Part shown: one piece after another, positions 44,788 to 53,086 of the stretch
Layout: every line of letters starts with the position of its first letter
Numbering within the stretch: position 1 is the first letter of the stretch
NCBI GenBank assembly: GCA_035379625.1
Contig: DAOSVM010000001.1
Coordinates: 62,001 to 126,000, forward strand
DNA: 64,000 nt
From: DAOSCP01 sp035379625
Lineage (GTDB): Bacteria; Bacteroidota; Ignavibacteria; Ignavibacteriales; DAOSCP01
Reading direction: 5' to 3'
The notes under the pieces: generated by a model
What the model was told of the DNA's origin: nothing
Seen by the model: only the letters and a program-made list of their open reading frames with translations
Database searches by the model: none
Program-made: the position numbers and the translations under genes

Positions 44788-46529
44788 ATAGATTTTTCTA
44801 AAATTTCTAACAATTCAACAAAATCCTCTTTTTTTATAGGAAGTTCATTTGTAAATTGTTTTTCTTCTATTGTTTCTTTACAAATTCTTATTGCCTCTTG
44901 GTAATCTTTTTCTTTAATTAAAATTTTAATCCTTTCAAAATTTTCTATTATTTCATTATGCTTTAAGGGAATATAATATTCTCTTATTTTTATATCCTTT
45001 TTTTCAAAAATAATTTGATTAAAATCGGCTCCCCATTTATCTATAAATTTCTTTCTATTTTTCTCTAATAATTTAAGATATTTCTCTTTCCCATCTTTAG
45101 TAAAACTTCGGGAACCAAAATGATGTATAAAAACATCTTTTGCAACTGTACATTTATAACCTGCTAATAATGTTCTGATGCAATAATCATCATCTTCAAA
45201 ATTTCCAGGTGAAAATCTTTCATCAAGGCCACCTAATTTTTCTATAACTTTATCCTTTATAAGAGTACATAAGAATGTAATTCTTGGAAATTCTAAATAT
45301 TGACCATCAAATTTGTTAGATATTTCTATTGCAAATTTCTTCATCTCATCCAAAGTAAAATAGTTTGCATCTTCAACTTTTTGAATTCCACTAACTTCAT
45401 TCGATAAAACACCAACCAATCCTATTTTATCATCTTTTTCTGCAATTCTGACCATTCTTTCTAACCATAAAGGCGTTGTTATTATATCATTATTGGCAAT
45501 TACGACATAACTACCACGGGCTATTTTTAATCCCTGATTTATAGCTTTTGGAAAACCTTTATTGGTGTTATTGTATATTACTTTTACTATTTCGGGATTA
45601 CTTTTTTCAATATTTTGCAACATTTCTACAGTGCCATCAGTACTTGCATTATCGATAATTATTAATTCAAATATCACTTGAGTTGATTTTTCAAGCGAAA
45701 GGAAAAACTGCTCAGTATATTCTTTATTATTGTGTGTCAAAACAATTATAGAAACTAATGGATAATCTGGGTTATAATCTTTTGCCCATATGTTATTAAA
45801 ATATTTTATAATTTCATTTTTATTTTTAATTAATGAAATTTCTTTTTCATACTTTCTATAGATTAAATTTCTAAATTTATTAAATAATTCTTGCTTAGTA
45901 TTAGTTAAACTATTTGCCCCTATTTCAAAATTAACATTTACAGTTGGTATTGCTATATGGTAAAAGTTATACTTTTCGGAAATTCTTAATAAAAATTCCC
46001 AATCTTCCAATACTTTAAATTCTTCATTAAAATTTCCGAAATCTTCAAATATTTTTTTATGAAATGCAAAACAATTAAAAGGAGAAATATTAGCAAGTAG
46101 CAATTTTTGCCTATCGTAATCTATAGAATATGGAATATATTTCGATATTAGCCAATATTGATTTTCATAATATTTATAAGTTAAGCGGTAAGCATCAGTA
46201 TAATAAACTAAATAATAATTATTTAAATTCTGAGAAATTACATTTAAATGATTGTTAAGAAATGCGTCATCATCATCAAGAAAACATATAAAATCACCTG
46301 TAGCGTATTTTATACCAGTATTACGAGCATAAGATAAACCTTTATTTTCGATGTTATTTATATATTTTATTTTATCAGACTTTACAATATTTTCTGTTAC
46401 TTTTTCACCACCATCGTTTACAACAATTATTTCAAAATTCTGATATGTTTGATTTAAAATACTTAATAAAGCAATTTTGAGTTTTTCAAATCTATTATAT
46501 GTTGGTACTATTATGGAAAATTTTATCAT
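44784..46529 (-). CDS. Double GT2-family glycosyltransferase
   Basis: The start is the ATG at 46529, which overlaps the methyltransferase stop as ATGA and opens directly with the first domain (MIKFSIIVPTYNRFEKL). Domain 1 (about 1-220) has VVNDGG and the metal site FLDDDDAF. Domain 2 (about 260-500) has SIIVLTHNNKEY, IIDNASTDGT and ANNDIITTPLWLERM, with GGLDERFSPGNFEDDDYCIR as acceptor site. A short helical tail with TPR-like spacing ends the protein. Two GT-A domains in one chain usually add two sugars in turn. The acceptor is unknown; with gmd opposite and flagellin near, a surface or flagellar glycan is possible. Confidence 0.85.
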   Translation of the reverse strand: MIKFSIIVPTYNRFEKLKIALLSILNQTYQNFEIIVVNDGGEKVTENIVKSDKIKYINNIENKGLSYARNTGIKYATGDFICFLDDDDAFLNNHLNVISQNLNNYYLVYYTDAYRLTYKYYENQYWLISKYIPYSIDYDRQKLLLANISPFNCFAFHKKIFEDFGNFNEEFKVLEDWEFLLRISEKYNFYHIAIPTVNVNFEIGANSLTNTKQELFNKFRNLIYRKYEKEISLIKNKNEIIKYFNNIWAKDYNPDYPLVSIIVLTHNNKEYTEQFFLSLEKSTQVIFELIIIDNASTDGTVEMLQNIEKSNPEIVKVIYNNTNKGFPKAINQGLKIARGSYVVIANNDIITTPLWLERMVRIAEKDDKIGLVGVLSNEVSGIQKVEDANYFTLDEMKKFAIEISNKFDGQYLEFPRITFLCTLIKDKVIEKLGGLDERFSPGNFEDDDYCIRTLLAGYKCTVAKDVFIHHFGSRSFTKDGKEKYLKLLEKNRKKFIDKWGADFNQIIFEKKDIKIREYYIPLKHNEIIENFERIKILIKEKDYQEAIRICKETIEEKQFTNELPIKKEDFVELLEILEKSI

Positions 46530-47254
46530 TTTTTTATACCAAATAATAAGAAACTCGGATAGATCCAAAACAAGTTGTCAAAATTTTCATATAAAACTTC
46601 TCTAATTTCAGATATTCCTTCAAAAACACCTTTGAATGGTTCTTGTTCAAGATTAAACAAATTGAAAACATGCCACATTATAATACCATTCTTTCTTAAT
46701 ACTGATAAACCTTTCAACGTATCATTAATAACAACTTCTTTTAAATGACCTCCATCAATAAAAACTGAATCAAAAAAATTAGGTGGATAAATATCTTTTG
46801 GTTCCCAGTTTAAACTATTCGCATAAATTTGGTTAACTCTATGACCTAAGTTTCTAACAAGATATTTATAACCAATAATTGCTGGAGAGTTGCCATTTAT
46901 CTTATCAATAGCCATAAGTCCAAAACTTTTCAACCAATTTTCTAAAGTAGCAGATTTTTGGAAAAAATAATCATTTTTTTCATTGTTTAATAAACAATTT
47001 ATTGTCCAGACAGTAGCATTAGTATTTTCTAAAACTGCAAGCGTACTTGTAACTATGGATGTACCAAATTCTAAATGTCTAATAGGTTTTAAGTGTTGCA
47101 AAATGTAAACAATATAATAAATATCACCTATTTCTAAACTCCATTGTGAAGGGAAATATTGTAAATGATCTGTCTTATCAAAAATTACTTTTGAATTAAA
47201 AATATTGTGAAGTTTATCATATTCAACTACTATTATAAAATTATCTTTGAACAT
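46526..47254 (-). CDS. SAM-dependent methyltransferase (putative)
   Basis: The protein has 242 residues. It has a class I Rossmann methyltransferase pattern: motif I RHLEFGTSIVTSTLA, an acidic-strand region ATVWTINC and FFDSVFIDGGHLKEVVINDTL, close to the Methyltransf_24 type that often modifies sugars. The C-terminus contains KNGIIMWHVFN. It is translationally coupled to the double glycosyltransferase, which suggests that it methylates the same glycan. The substrate is not known. Confidence 0.72.
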   Translation of the reverse strand: MFKDNFIIVVEYDKLHNIFNSKVIFDKTDHLQYFPSQWSLEIGDIYYIVYILQHLKPIRHLEFGTSIVTSTLAVLENTNATVWTINCLLNNEKNDYFFQKSATLENWLKSFGLMAIDKINGNSPAIIGYKYLVRNLGHRVNQIYANSLNWEPKDIYPPNFFDSVFIDGGHLKEVVINDTLKGLSVLRKNGIIMWHVFNLFNLEQEPFKGVFEGISEIREVLYENFDNLFWIYPSFLLFGIKK

Positions 47255-47264
47255 ATTTTTTATT

Positions 47265-48518
47265 TTAAGTTTTTTGTTTTTTCTTTTTGGCAGCAGGGAA
47301 AAGAATATTATTTAATATTAATCTATAACCTGGGCTATTTTTATACAATTCAAGATTTGTAGGTGGATCACCAACAGCATGTTGATAATCTTCAGGATCA
47401 TGACCACCGTAAAATGTGAAAGTGCCTCTTCCATAATTACCATGTAAATATTTAACTTGATTTGTATTTGCTTTTTCTGCTAAAATAATAACAGATTTTT
47501 TAATTAATTCTTTTCTGAAGGCTGTGGTTTGCCCCATAAAACCTGCTATCATATTGGTATGACATTGTGTTAACATTGTTGGAACAGGATCGTATTTAGC
47601 TGAAAATTCAAAAAGTGTAAAATAATCATTTTCTCTACTTCCTACTTCTTCAGGTCGGATATCAATATTGCTATATTCGTAAATATAAGGATCTAATTCT
47701 AATTTGAAATTTTCAAAAGCTAGAGTTTGACTAAAATCTAATTTTTTTTGGCAATCTTGTTCTATAGGATCATTATCAAACATCGAATGGCAAATATCAG
47801 TTTTTTGTGCTGCTAAAGCAATATCATAAGTATCTGTTGCTGAACACATTGCAAACAGGAAGCCACCATCCGCAATGTAACTTTTAATATTCAATACAAC
47901 ATCTAACAACATCTTTGAGACTTTTTTATAATTCAATTTTCTTGCTTCTTGTTCATAAATTGTTTGTTGTTCTATATACCATTGTGAATTTGCATAACTA
48001 GCGTAAAACTTACCATATTGACCGGTAAAATCTTCGTGGAATAAATGTAACCAGTCATACTTTTTTAAGTCACTATTTAATATCTCTTTTATCCAAAGTT
48101 TTGTATATGGCACCTCTGCATATTCTAAAGCCATTACAACTGCATCATCCCAAGGTTTATAATATGGTGGTACATAAACAGCAATTTTAGGAGCTTTTTC
48201 CAAGCGCATAACATCCATATTGTTATTTTCATTTTGTACGAATGAATAAATTTCAATCATTTGCTGATTATCTATTATTTGATAGCTTACTTCCTTAATC
48301 TGACATAATTTAACGATTTCATCCGAATAATCTATTAAAAAAGAACCACCTCGATAATTTAATAGCCAATCTGTTACGAAGCCTTTTTCAAGAGCTTTAT
48401 AAGCTACTCCATATGCTTTCAAATGGTTATTCTGAGTTAAATCCATCGGAATTAATATTTTACTTTGAGCAAAAAGTGATATCACAATTAACAAATAAAA
48501 AGAAAGGAATCTTAACAA
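47265..48518 (-). CDS. Secreted Bacteroidota protein of the so-called asparagine synthetase B family
   Basis: The chosen start is the TTG at 48518 (TTG TTA AGA TTC), because GGGAGG lies 6 nt upstream and the protein then opens with a clean signal peptide (LRFLSFYLLIVISLFAQ). The longer frame runs back into the thioredoxin gene. The mature protein has KILIPMDLTQNNHLKAYGVAYKAL at the start and GRGTFTFYGGHDPEDYQH with SPGYRLILNNILFPAAK at the end. This family is conserved in Bacteroidota and widely mislabelled asparagine synthetase B; no synthetase or glutaminase motifs are seen. The fold looks like a periplasmic amidotransferase/ThuA-like protein. Function unknown. Confidence 0.78.
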   Translation of the reverse strand: MLRFLSFYLLIVISLFAQSKILIPMDLTQNNHLKAYGVAYKALEKGFVTDWLLNYRGGSFLIDYSDEIVKLCQIKEVSYQIIDNQQMIEIYSFVQNENNNMDVMRLEKAPKIAVYVPPYYKPWDDAVVMALEYAEVPYTKLWIKEILNSDLKKYDWLHLFHEDFTGQYGKFYASYANSQWYIEQQTIYEQEARKLNYKKVSKMLLDVVLNIKSYIADGGFLFAMCSATDTYDIALAAQKTDICHSMFDNDPIEQDCQKKLDFSQTLAFENFKLELDPYIYEYSNIDIRPEEVGSRENDYFTLFEFSAKYDPVPTMLTQCHTNMIAGFMGQTTAFRKELIKKSVIILAEKANTNQVKYLHGNYGRGTFTFYGGHDPEDYQHAVGDPPTNLELYKNSPGYRLILNNILFPAAKKKKQKT

Positions 48519-48519
48519 A

Positions 48520-49074
48520 TTAATCCTCCCAGAAATACATTTTAGCTTCAGTAGAATATGGATATTTCTCAATAATTGATTTTATAATTCCCTTAAATTT
48601 TTCTTTATCTTTAGTTTTTATATACTCTGCAAGCCCTCTTTGCACTAATAATTTAGGATAAAATGAAGTATTTTCTAATTTATTTATATCTTTGCTTATT
48701 ATTTCAATAACAGCATCATATTTTCCTTTGGGAATTAATAATTCTGAAAGAGCTAAACGGATTAAAGCTCTCATTTCATTTGCTGGTAAATAACCATTAA
48801 AGAAATAATGACTTTTGCCGAATTCATTCAAAAAATAAAAGGCTGGTGTCCAATAAGCGGAGAAATTTTTTCTTATTTCCCTATCTTTGATTAAATCCAA
48901 TTTTAATAAAACAAACCATTCTTGCATTTCGGCACTTAGTTTTTCATCTTTATATGTATCTTTTTGTAATCTTTTACAACCTCCACAATTATCCATTTCA
49001 AATTGTAAAAGAATAGGTTTTCTTTGTCCTTGAGCAACTTCCAAAGCTTTATTGTAATCGTGTAACCATTCCAT
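48520..49074 (-). CDS. Thioredoxin-fold protein with CGGC motif
   Basis: The protein has 184 residues. The N-terminal thioredoxin-like domain (about 1-110) has KPILLQFEMDNCGGCKRLQKD with the CxxC motif CGGC and WTPAFYFLNEFGK in place of the cis-Pro loop. The C-terminal 70 residues are helical (LLVQRGLAEYIKTKDKEKF) and TPR-like. There is no signal peptide, so it is probably cytosolic. AAAGGAG precedes the ATG. Its stop lies one base before the TTG start of the secreted protein, so both are translated from one message. Confidence 0.82.
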   Translation of the reverse strand: MEWLHDYNKALEVAQGQRKPILLQFEMDNCGGCKRLQKDTYKDEKLSAEMQEWFVLLKLDLIKDREIRKNFSAYWTPAFYFLNEFGKSHYFFNGYLPANEMRALIRLALSELLIPKGKYDAVIEIISKDINKLENTSFYPKLLVQRGLAEYIKTKDKEKFKGIIKSIIEKYPYSTEAKMYFWED

Positions 49075-49205
49075 ATAATAGGCTCCTTTAATAATTTAAT
49101 TGTAAATATAACAATTTTTAGATTTAATAAAAACAATTTTTGGAACTATTAAAGTTTATAATTAGTTTATTAATATTCAAGAAAAAAAATATTTTGGAGA
49201 ATAAA

Positions 49206-51887
49206 ATGTCCTTTGACGATTTAGAAAAAATGAAACAAGAAGAATTAACCGAATGGTTAGAATCATTAGAAAGTGTTATTCAAACAGAGGGTAAAGAAAG
49301 AGCAAAAGAATTAATATTAGAGCAGATGTGTTACGCATATGGGCAAGGAGTTGAATTACCTTTTACAGCTAATACCCCTTATGTGAATACTATTCATCAT
49401 TCTAATCAACCAAAATTTCCGGGTAATCGTGAGCTTGAGCGAAGAATAAAAAGTATTATTCGTTGGAATGCTATGAATATGGTTGTTAGAGCTAATAAAT
49501 ATGATGATGGTATAGGTGGGCACATTTCGAGTTATGCATCTGCAGCAACACTGTATGAAATAGGCTTTAACCATTTTTTCAAAGGCCCTGAGCATCCAGA
49601 TGGGAGAGATTTCATTTTCTTCCAAGGACATTCCGCACCCGGTATTTATGCTAGGGCTTTTCTCGAAGGAAGATTAACAGAAGAGCAATTAAAAAATTTC
49701 CGTCATGAAGTAGCTCATGGAAAAGGCAAAGGCTTATCTTCTTATCCACATCCATGGTTAATGCCAAATTTTTGGGAATTTCCAACAGTATCTATGGGAT
49801 TAGGTCCTTTAATGGCGATTTATCAAGCAAGATTTATGCGTTATCTTGAAGATAGAGGGCTTAAAACCCCAAATAATTCTAAAATTTGGGCTTTTTTAGG
49901 CGATGGTGAAACAGATGAACCTGAAACTCTTGGCGCTATTACTTTAGCAGCAAGAGAGAAATTAGATAATCTTATTTTTGTTATAAATTGTAATTTACAA
50001 CGTCTCGATGGTCCTGTTCGCGGCAACGGAAATATCGTCCAAGAATTGGAGGCAGCTTTTCGTGGTGCTGGTTGGAATGTTATTAAAGTTGTTTGGGGCA
50101 GCGACTGGGATCCAATCTTAGATAAAGATAAATTCCATGGTTTTGTACTTTTTAAAAGATTACAAGAACTCATCGACGGCGAATCACAAAAATATAGCGT
50201 AGAAGGCGGCGCTTATTTTAGAAAAAACTTTTGGGAAAAATATCCTGGTTTAGCAGAATTAGTAAAAACTTATACTGATGAACAATTAGGTAAATTAAGA
50301 CGTGGCGGTCACGACCCAGAAAAAGTTTACGCAGCTTTCAAAGCAGCTACCGAGCATAAAGGTCAACCTACAGTAATTCTTGCAAAAACAATTAAAGGTT
50401 ATGGACTTGGCGAAAGTGGTGAAGGTAAAAATATTACCCACCAACAAAAAAAACTTAATGAAAATGAACTGAGAGAATTTAGAACTCGTTTCGGCATTCC
50501 AATTTCTGATGATGATTTGAATGATATGCCATTTTATAAACCTGCTGATGATAGCCCAGAAATGATCTACCTACATGAAAGAAGAAAAACATTAGGTGGT
50601 TATTTACCAAAAAGAGAAGTAAAAGCTGAGCCATTGAAACCTATTGATGAATCCTTATTTGAAGAATTTTATGCTGGTACAAATGGCCATCAAATTTCTA
50701 CTACTATGGCTTTTGTAAGGCTTTTAACTAAATTACTAAAAGATCCACAAATTGGTAAACTTGTTGTTCCGATTGTACCAGATGAAGCTCGTACTTTTGG
50801 TATGGAAGCTCTTTTCAGACAAGTTGGTATTTACTCACACGTTGGACAAAAATACGAACCAGTTGACAAAGACACGTATCTTTACTATAAAGAAGCTAAA
50901 GATGGCCAAATCCTTGAAGAAGGTATAACCGAAGCAGGTTCAATGAGTTCGTTTATTGCTGCAGGTACAGCATATGCTAATCATGGCGTAAATACTATAC
51001 CATTTTTCATTTATTATTCAATGTTTGGTTTCCAAAGAATTGGAGATTTAGCTTGGGCTGCTGCAGATATGCGTGCCAAAGGTTTTATGATTGGCGGTAC
51101 AGCTGGTAGAACTACTCTCGCTGGCGAAGGTTTGCAACATCAAGATGGTCATAGTCATCTTTTAGCATATCCTATTCCAACATTAAAAACTTATGACCCT
51201 GCATTTGCATATGAAATCGCTGTTATCGTCAAGGAAGGTATCAAAAGAATGTATGTTAATCAAGAAGATCTTTACTACTACATCACTGTTATGAATGAAA
51301 ATTATGAACAACCTGCCATGCCTGTAGGTGTTGAAGAGGGTATTATAAAAGGTATGTATAAATTTAAAAAATCTGAACTTAACAATCCTGATTTAAAGGT
51401 TAATTTATTAGGCAGCGGTGCAATCTTAAACGAAGTTATTAAAGCAGCTCAATTTTTAGAAGAAAAATACAATATCCCTGCAGACATTTGGAGTGTTACA
51501 AGTTATAAAGAATTGCATCTCGATGCTCTACAAACTGAAAGATATAATTTACTTAACCCAGATAAAGAACAAAAAATACCTTATATTACTGAAATAACTC
51601 AAAACGAAAAAGGTATTTACGTAGCTGCATCTGATTATGTCCAAATTTTAGCAGATTCTATTGCTAAATATTTACCTGAAAAATTATTCACATTAGGAAC
51701 TTTTGGTTTCGGTAGAAGTGATAATAGGCAAAATCTCAGAGATTTCTTCGAAGTAGATTATAAATATATAGTTTTAGCTACGTTATTATCACTTAAAAGG
51801 ACTAATAAAATCTCTAGCGATATAATTTTACAAGCATACAATGACTTGAATATTGATAGGAATAAACTTAATCCTTTTGTTGATTAA
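49206..51887 (+). CDS. aceE: Pyruvate dehydrogenase E1, homodimeric type
   Basis: The start is the ATG at 49206 (MSFDDLEKMKQEELTEW), with TTGGAG upstream; the longer frame adds a hydrophobic run and is rejected. The protein has 893 residues. It decarboxylates pyruvate with thiamine diphosphate and passes the acetyl group to E2. The TPP/Mg motif is GDGETDEPE...NCNLQRLDGPV; GNGNIVQELEAAFRGAGWNVIKV and HQDGHSHLLAYPIPT are close to E. coli AceE. No E2 or E3 gene is adjacent. A hairpin terminator follows. Confidence 0.95.
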   Translation: MSFDDLEKMKQEELTEWLESLESVIQTEGKERAKELILEQMCYAYGQGVELPFTANTPYVNTIHHSNQPKFPGNRELERRIKSIIRWNAMNMVVRANKYDDGIGGHISSYASAATLYEIGFNHFFKGPEHPDGRDFIFFQGHSAPGIYARAFLEGRLTEEQLKNFRHEVAHGKGKGLSSYPHPWLMPNFWEFPTVSMGLGPLMAIYQARFMRYLEDRGLKTPNNSKIWAFLGDGETDEPETLGAITLAAREKLDNLIFVINCNLQRLDGPVRGNGNIVQELEAAFRGAGWNVIKVVWGSDWDPILDKDKFHGFVLFKRLQELIDGESQKYSVEGGAYFRKNFWEKYPGLAELVKTYTDEQLGKLRRGGHDPEKVYAAFKAATEHKGQPTVILAKTIKGYGLGESGEGKNITHQQKKLNENELREFRTRFGIPISDDDLNDMPFYKPADDSPEMIYLHERRKTLGGYLPKREVKAEPLKPIDESLFEEFYAGTNGHQISTTMAFVRLLTKLLKDPQIGKLVVPIVPDEARTFGMEALFRQVGIYSHVGQKYEPVDKDTYLYYKEAKDGQILEEGITEAGSMSSFIAAGTAYANHGVNTIPFFIYYSMFGFQRIGDLAWAAADMRAKGFMIGGTAGRTTLAGEGLQHQDGHSHLLAYPIPTLKTYDPAFAYEIAVIVKEGIKRMYVNQEDLYYYITVMNENYEQPAMPVGVEEGIIKGMYKFKKSELNNPDLKVNLLGSGAILNEVIKAAQFLEEKYNIPADIWSVTSYKELHLDALQTERYNLLNPDKEQKIPYITEITQNEKGIYVAASDYVQILADSIAKYLPEKLFTLGTFGFGRSDNRQNLRDFFEVDYKYIVLATLLSLKRTNKISSDIILQAYNDLNIDRNKLNPFVD

Positions 51888-51904
51888 TTTTAACCCTCAT
51901 TAAA

Positions 51905-51932
51905 AAAAGGTTGCTTGTAATGGCAACCTTTT
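51905..51932 (+). terminator. Terminator of aceE
   Basis: AAAAGGTTGC pairs with GCAACCTTTT around an 8-nt loop, followed by ATTTTTG. It lies 18 nt after the stop codon and, with A-runs on its left side, could also work on the other strand. Confidence 0.88.
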
Positions 51933-51976
51933 ATTTTTGTAGTTGAATGTACTATTAGAGAGTTATTATATTTGTT

Positions 51977-52010
51977 CCCCGTTAGGGGGCTATGCTTATA
52001 CTGTCCGAGC
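51977..52010 (-). repeat. REP-like element, copy 4
   Basis: Read on the minus strand, GCTCGGACAGTATAAGC (52010-51994) is followed by ATAG and a hairpin CCCC-TAAC-GGGG (51988-51977). It lies about 40 nt downstream of tRNA-Glu on the same strand and between two converging transcripts. The core is identical to copy 3. Confidence 0.65.
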
Positions 52011-52051
52011 CCAAAATAAAGAAATTTAATTTTTATGGAACTCTTTTTTTG

Positions 52052-52125
52052 TAGCGCGTACGGGATTCGAACCCGTGATCTCCGCCTTGAGAGGGCGGCG
52101 TCCTGAACCACTAGACGAACGCGCC
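52052..52125 (-). tRNA. tRNA-Glu (anticodon CTC)
   Basis: A full cloverleaf reads on the minus strand. The acceptor stem is GGCGCGT/ACGCGCT with a G-U first pair and discriminator A. The anticodon stem CCGCC/GGCGG closes the loop CTCTCAA with anticodon CTC. The T-arm is ACGGG-TTCGAAT-CCCGT. CCA is not encoded. It has its own promoter 10 nt upstream. Confidence 0.95.
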
Positions 52126-52135
52126 ATTAGAATTA

Positions 52136-52166
52136 CAAATATATCTATTTTTTATTTATTATCAAA
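52136..52166 (-). promoter_or_regulatory. Bacteroidota-type promoter of tRNA-Glu
   Basis: On the minus strand TTTG (52166-52163), 19 nt and TATATTTG (52143-52136) match TTTG-N19-TAnnTTTG exactly, 10 nt before the tRNA. It overlaps the 3' end of the hydrolase gene. Confidence 0.78.
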
Positions 52167-53086
52167 CTTTTTTTAAACATATGCCGCCAAACTTCATTAT
52201 ATAACTCATAGTTCTCATCTAATAACAATGCATTATGCCCATCTTTATGTTTTATTTTTGATATTGTAAAATTATATCTATTATCATTAACGATCTCTTT
52301 GTTTCCTAAATAAGTAGTATCTAATATGTTATAACTTTTCATTCCGATTTTATACCAACAATTTTTGATATAATTATAATAATAATCTTTATAATTAACA
52401 AATCCGTATATTTGTTTTTGTCTTAAATTTATACTATCCGTTATCCAACTTGCAACTTTTTTTAGTACGATATTAGAATCCACGGGACCACTAACTAAAA
52501 CAATTCTATCAACTGGGTATTTACCACCAAATAATAATGCCATTCCAGCACCTTGAGAAAAACCAGCTACAGTAATTTTGGAATAATCTATCTCGCCATC
52601 ATCTTTAAATAAAAAACTAATTTTACTATTTTCATTTTCTTTTAGGAATTCAATTAGCTTTTTAAATCGATTAAGCAAACTATTCGAAGTATCAACCTTT
52701 ATAGTAGGATGATAATTACCACCTGCAAATATTTCATATCGGAATTTATCAAAAATTCTTTCATCTAATACACTTTGACATTTTTGAAATGTTAACCAAT
52801 CATTTGGATATCTCAAATCGATAATCATATTTTCGTGATTCAATATAGTCGCCTTGAAAAGCTTAAAACCTCCTGGTTTTCCATACGAGCCTTGAAAAAA
52901 TAATATTAAATGATTAGGTTGACTATTTTCTCTATACAAAATCTGATGTGGTTCATCCCACATTTTGATATTTGTATCTGTCTTCGATGGTTTAATTAAA
53001 ATTTCTTTAATCCCAAGAGTATCAACATTAGCATAAAGTTTATGAAATAAAATTAGCCATACCAAAAGGATCTTTATTATTTTCAT
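52145..53086 (-). CDS. Secreted alpha/beta hydrolase (putative)
   Basis: The protein has 313 residues with a Sec signal peptide (about 1-19, LLVWLILFHKLYA). The nucleophile elbow is GFSQGAG in TVAGFSQGAGMALLFGG; an Asp after VDRIVLVSGP and a late His in KHKDGHNALLLD could complete the triad. Early text HLILFFQGSYGKPGG may supply the oxyanion region. Substrate unknown. The signal-peptide start places its first 47 bp over the end of the RmlD-like gene. A shorter start would lose the signal, so the overlap is probably real. Confidence 0.78.
   Translation of the reverse strand: MKIIKILLVWLILFHKLYANVDTLGIKEILIKPSKTDTNIKMWDEPHQILYRENSQPNHLILFFQGSYGKPGGFKLFKATILNHENMIIDLRYPNDWLTFQKCQSVLDERIFDKFRYEIFAGGNYHPTIKVDTSNSLLNRFKKLIEFLKENENSKISFLFKDDGEIDYSKITVAGFSQGAGMALLFGGKYPVDRIVLVSGPVDSNIVLKKVASWITDSINLRQKQIYGFVNYKDYYYNYIKNCWYKIGMKSYNILDTTYLGNKEIVNDNRYNFTISKIKHKDGHNALLLDENYELYNEVWRHMFKKSLIINKK

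Noticed and set aside
47265..48518. Function as asparagine synthetase
   Set aside because: The family is often labelled so, but there is no N-terminal nucleophile Cys, no PP-loop motif, and the protein has a signal peptide.
51890..52111. 73-residue open frame on the minus strand beside aceE
   Set aside because: It is a translation through tRNA-Glu (RRRSRVRIPYAL comes from the T-arm) and the repeat copy; no SD and no family.
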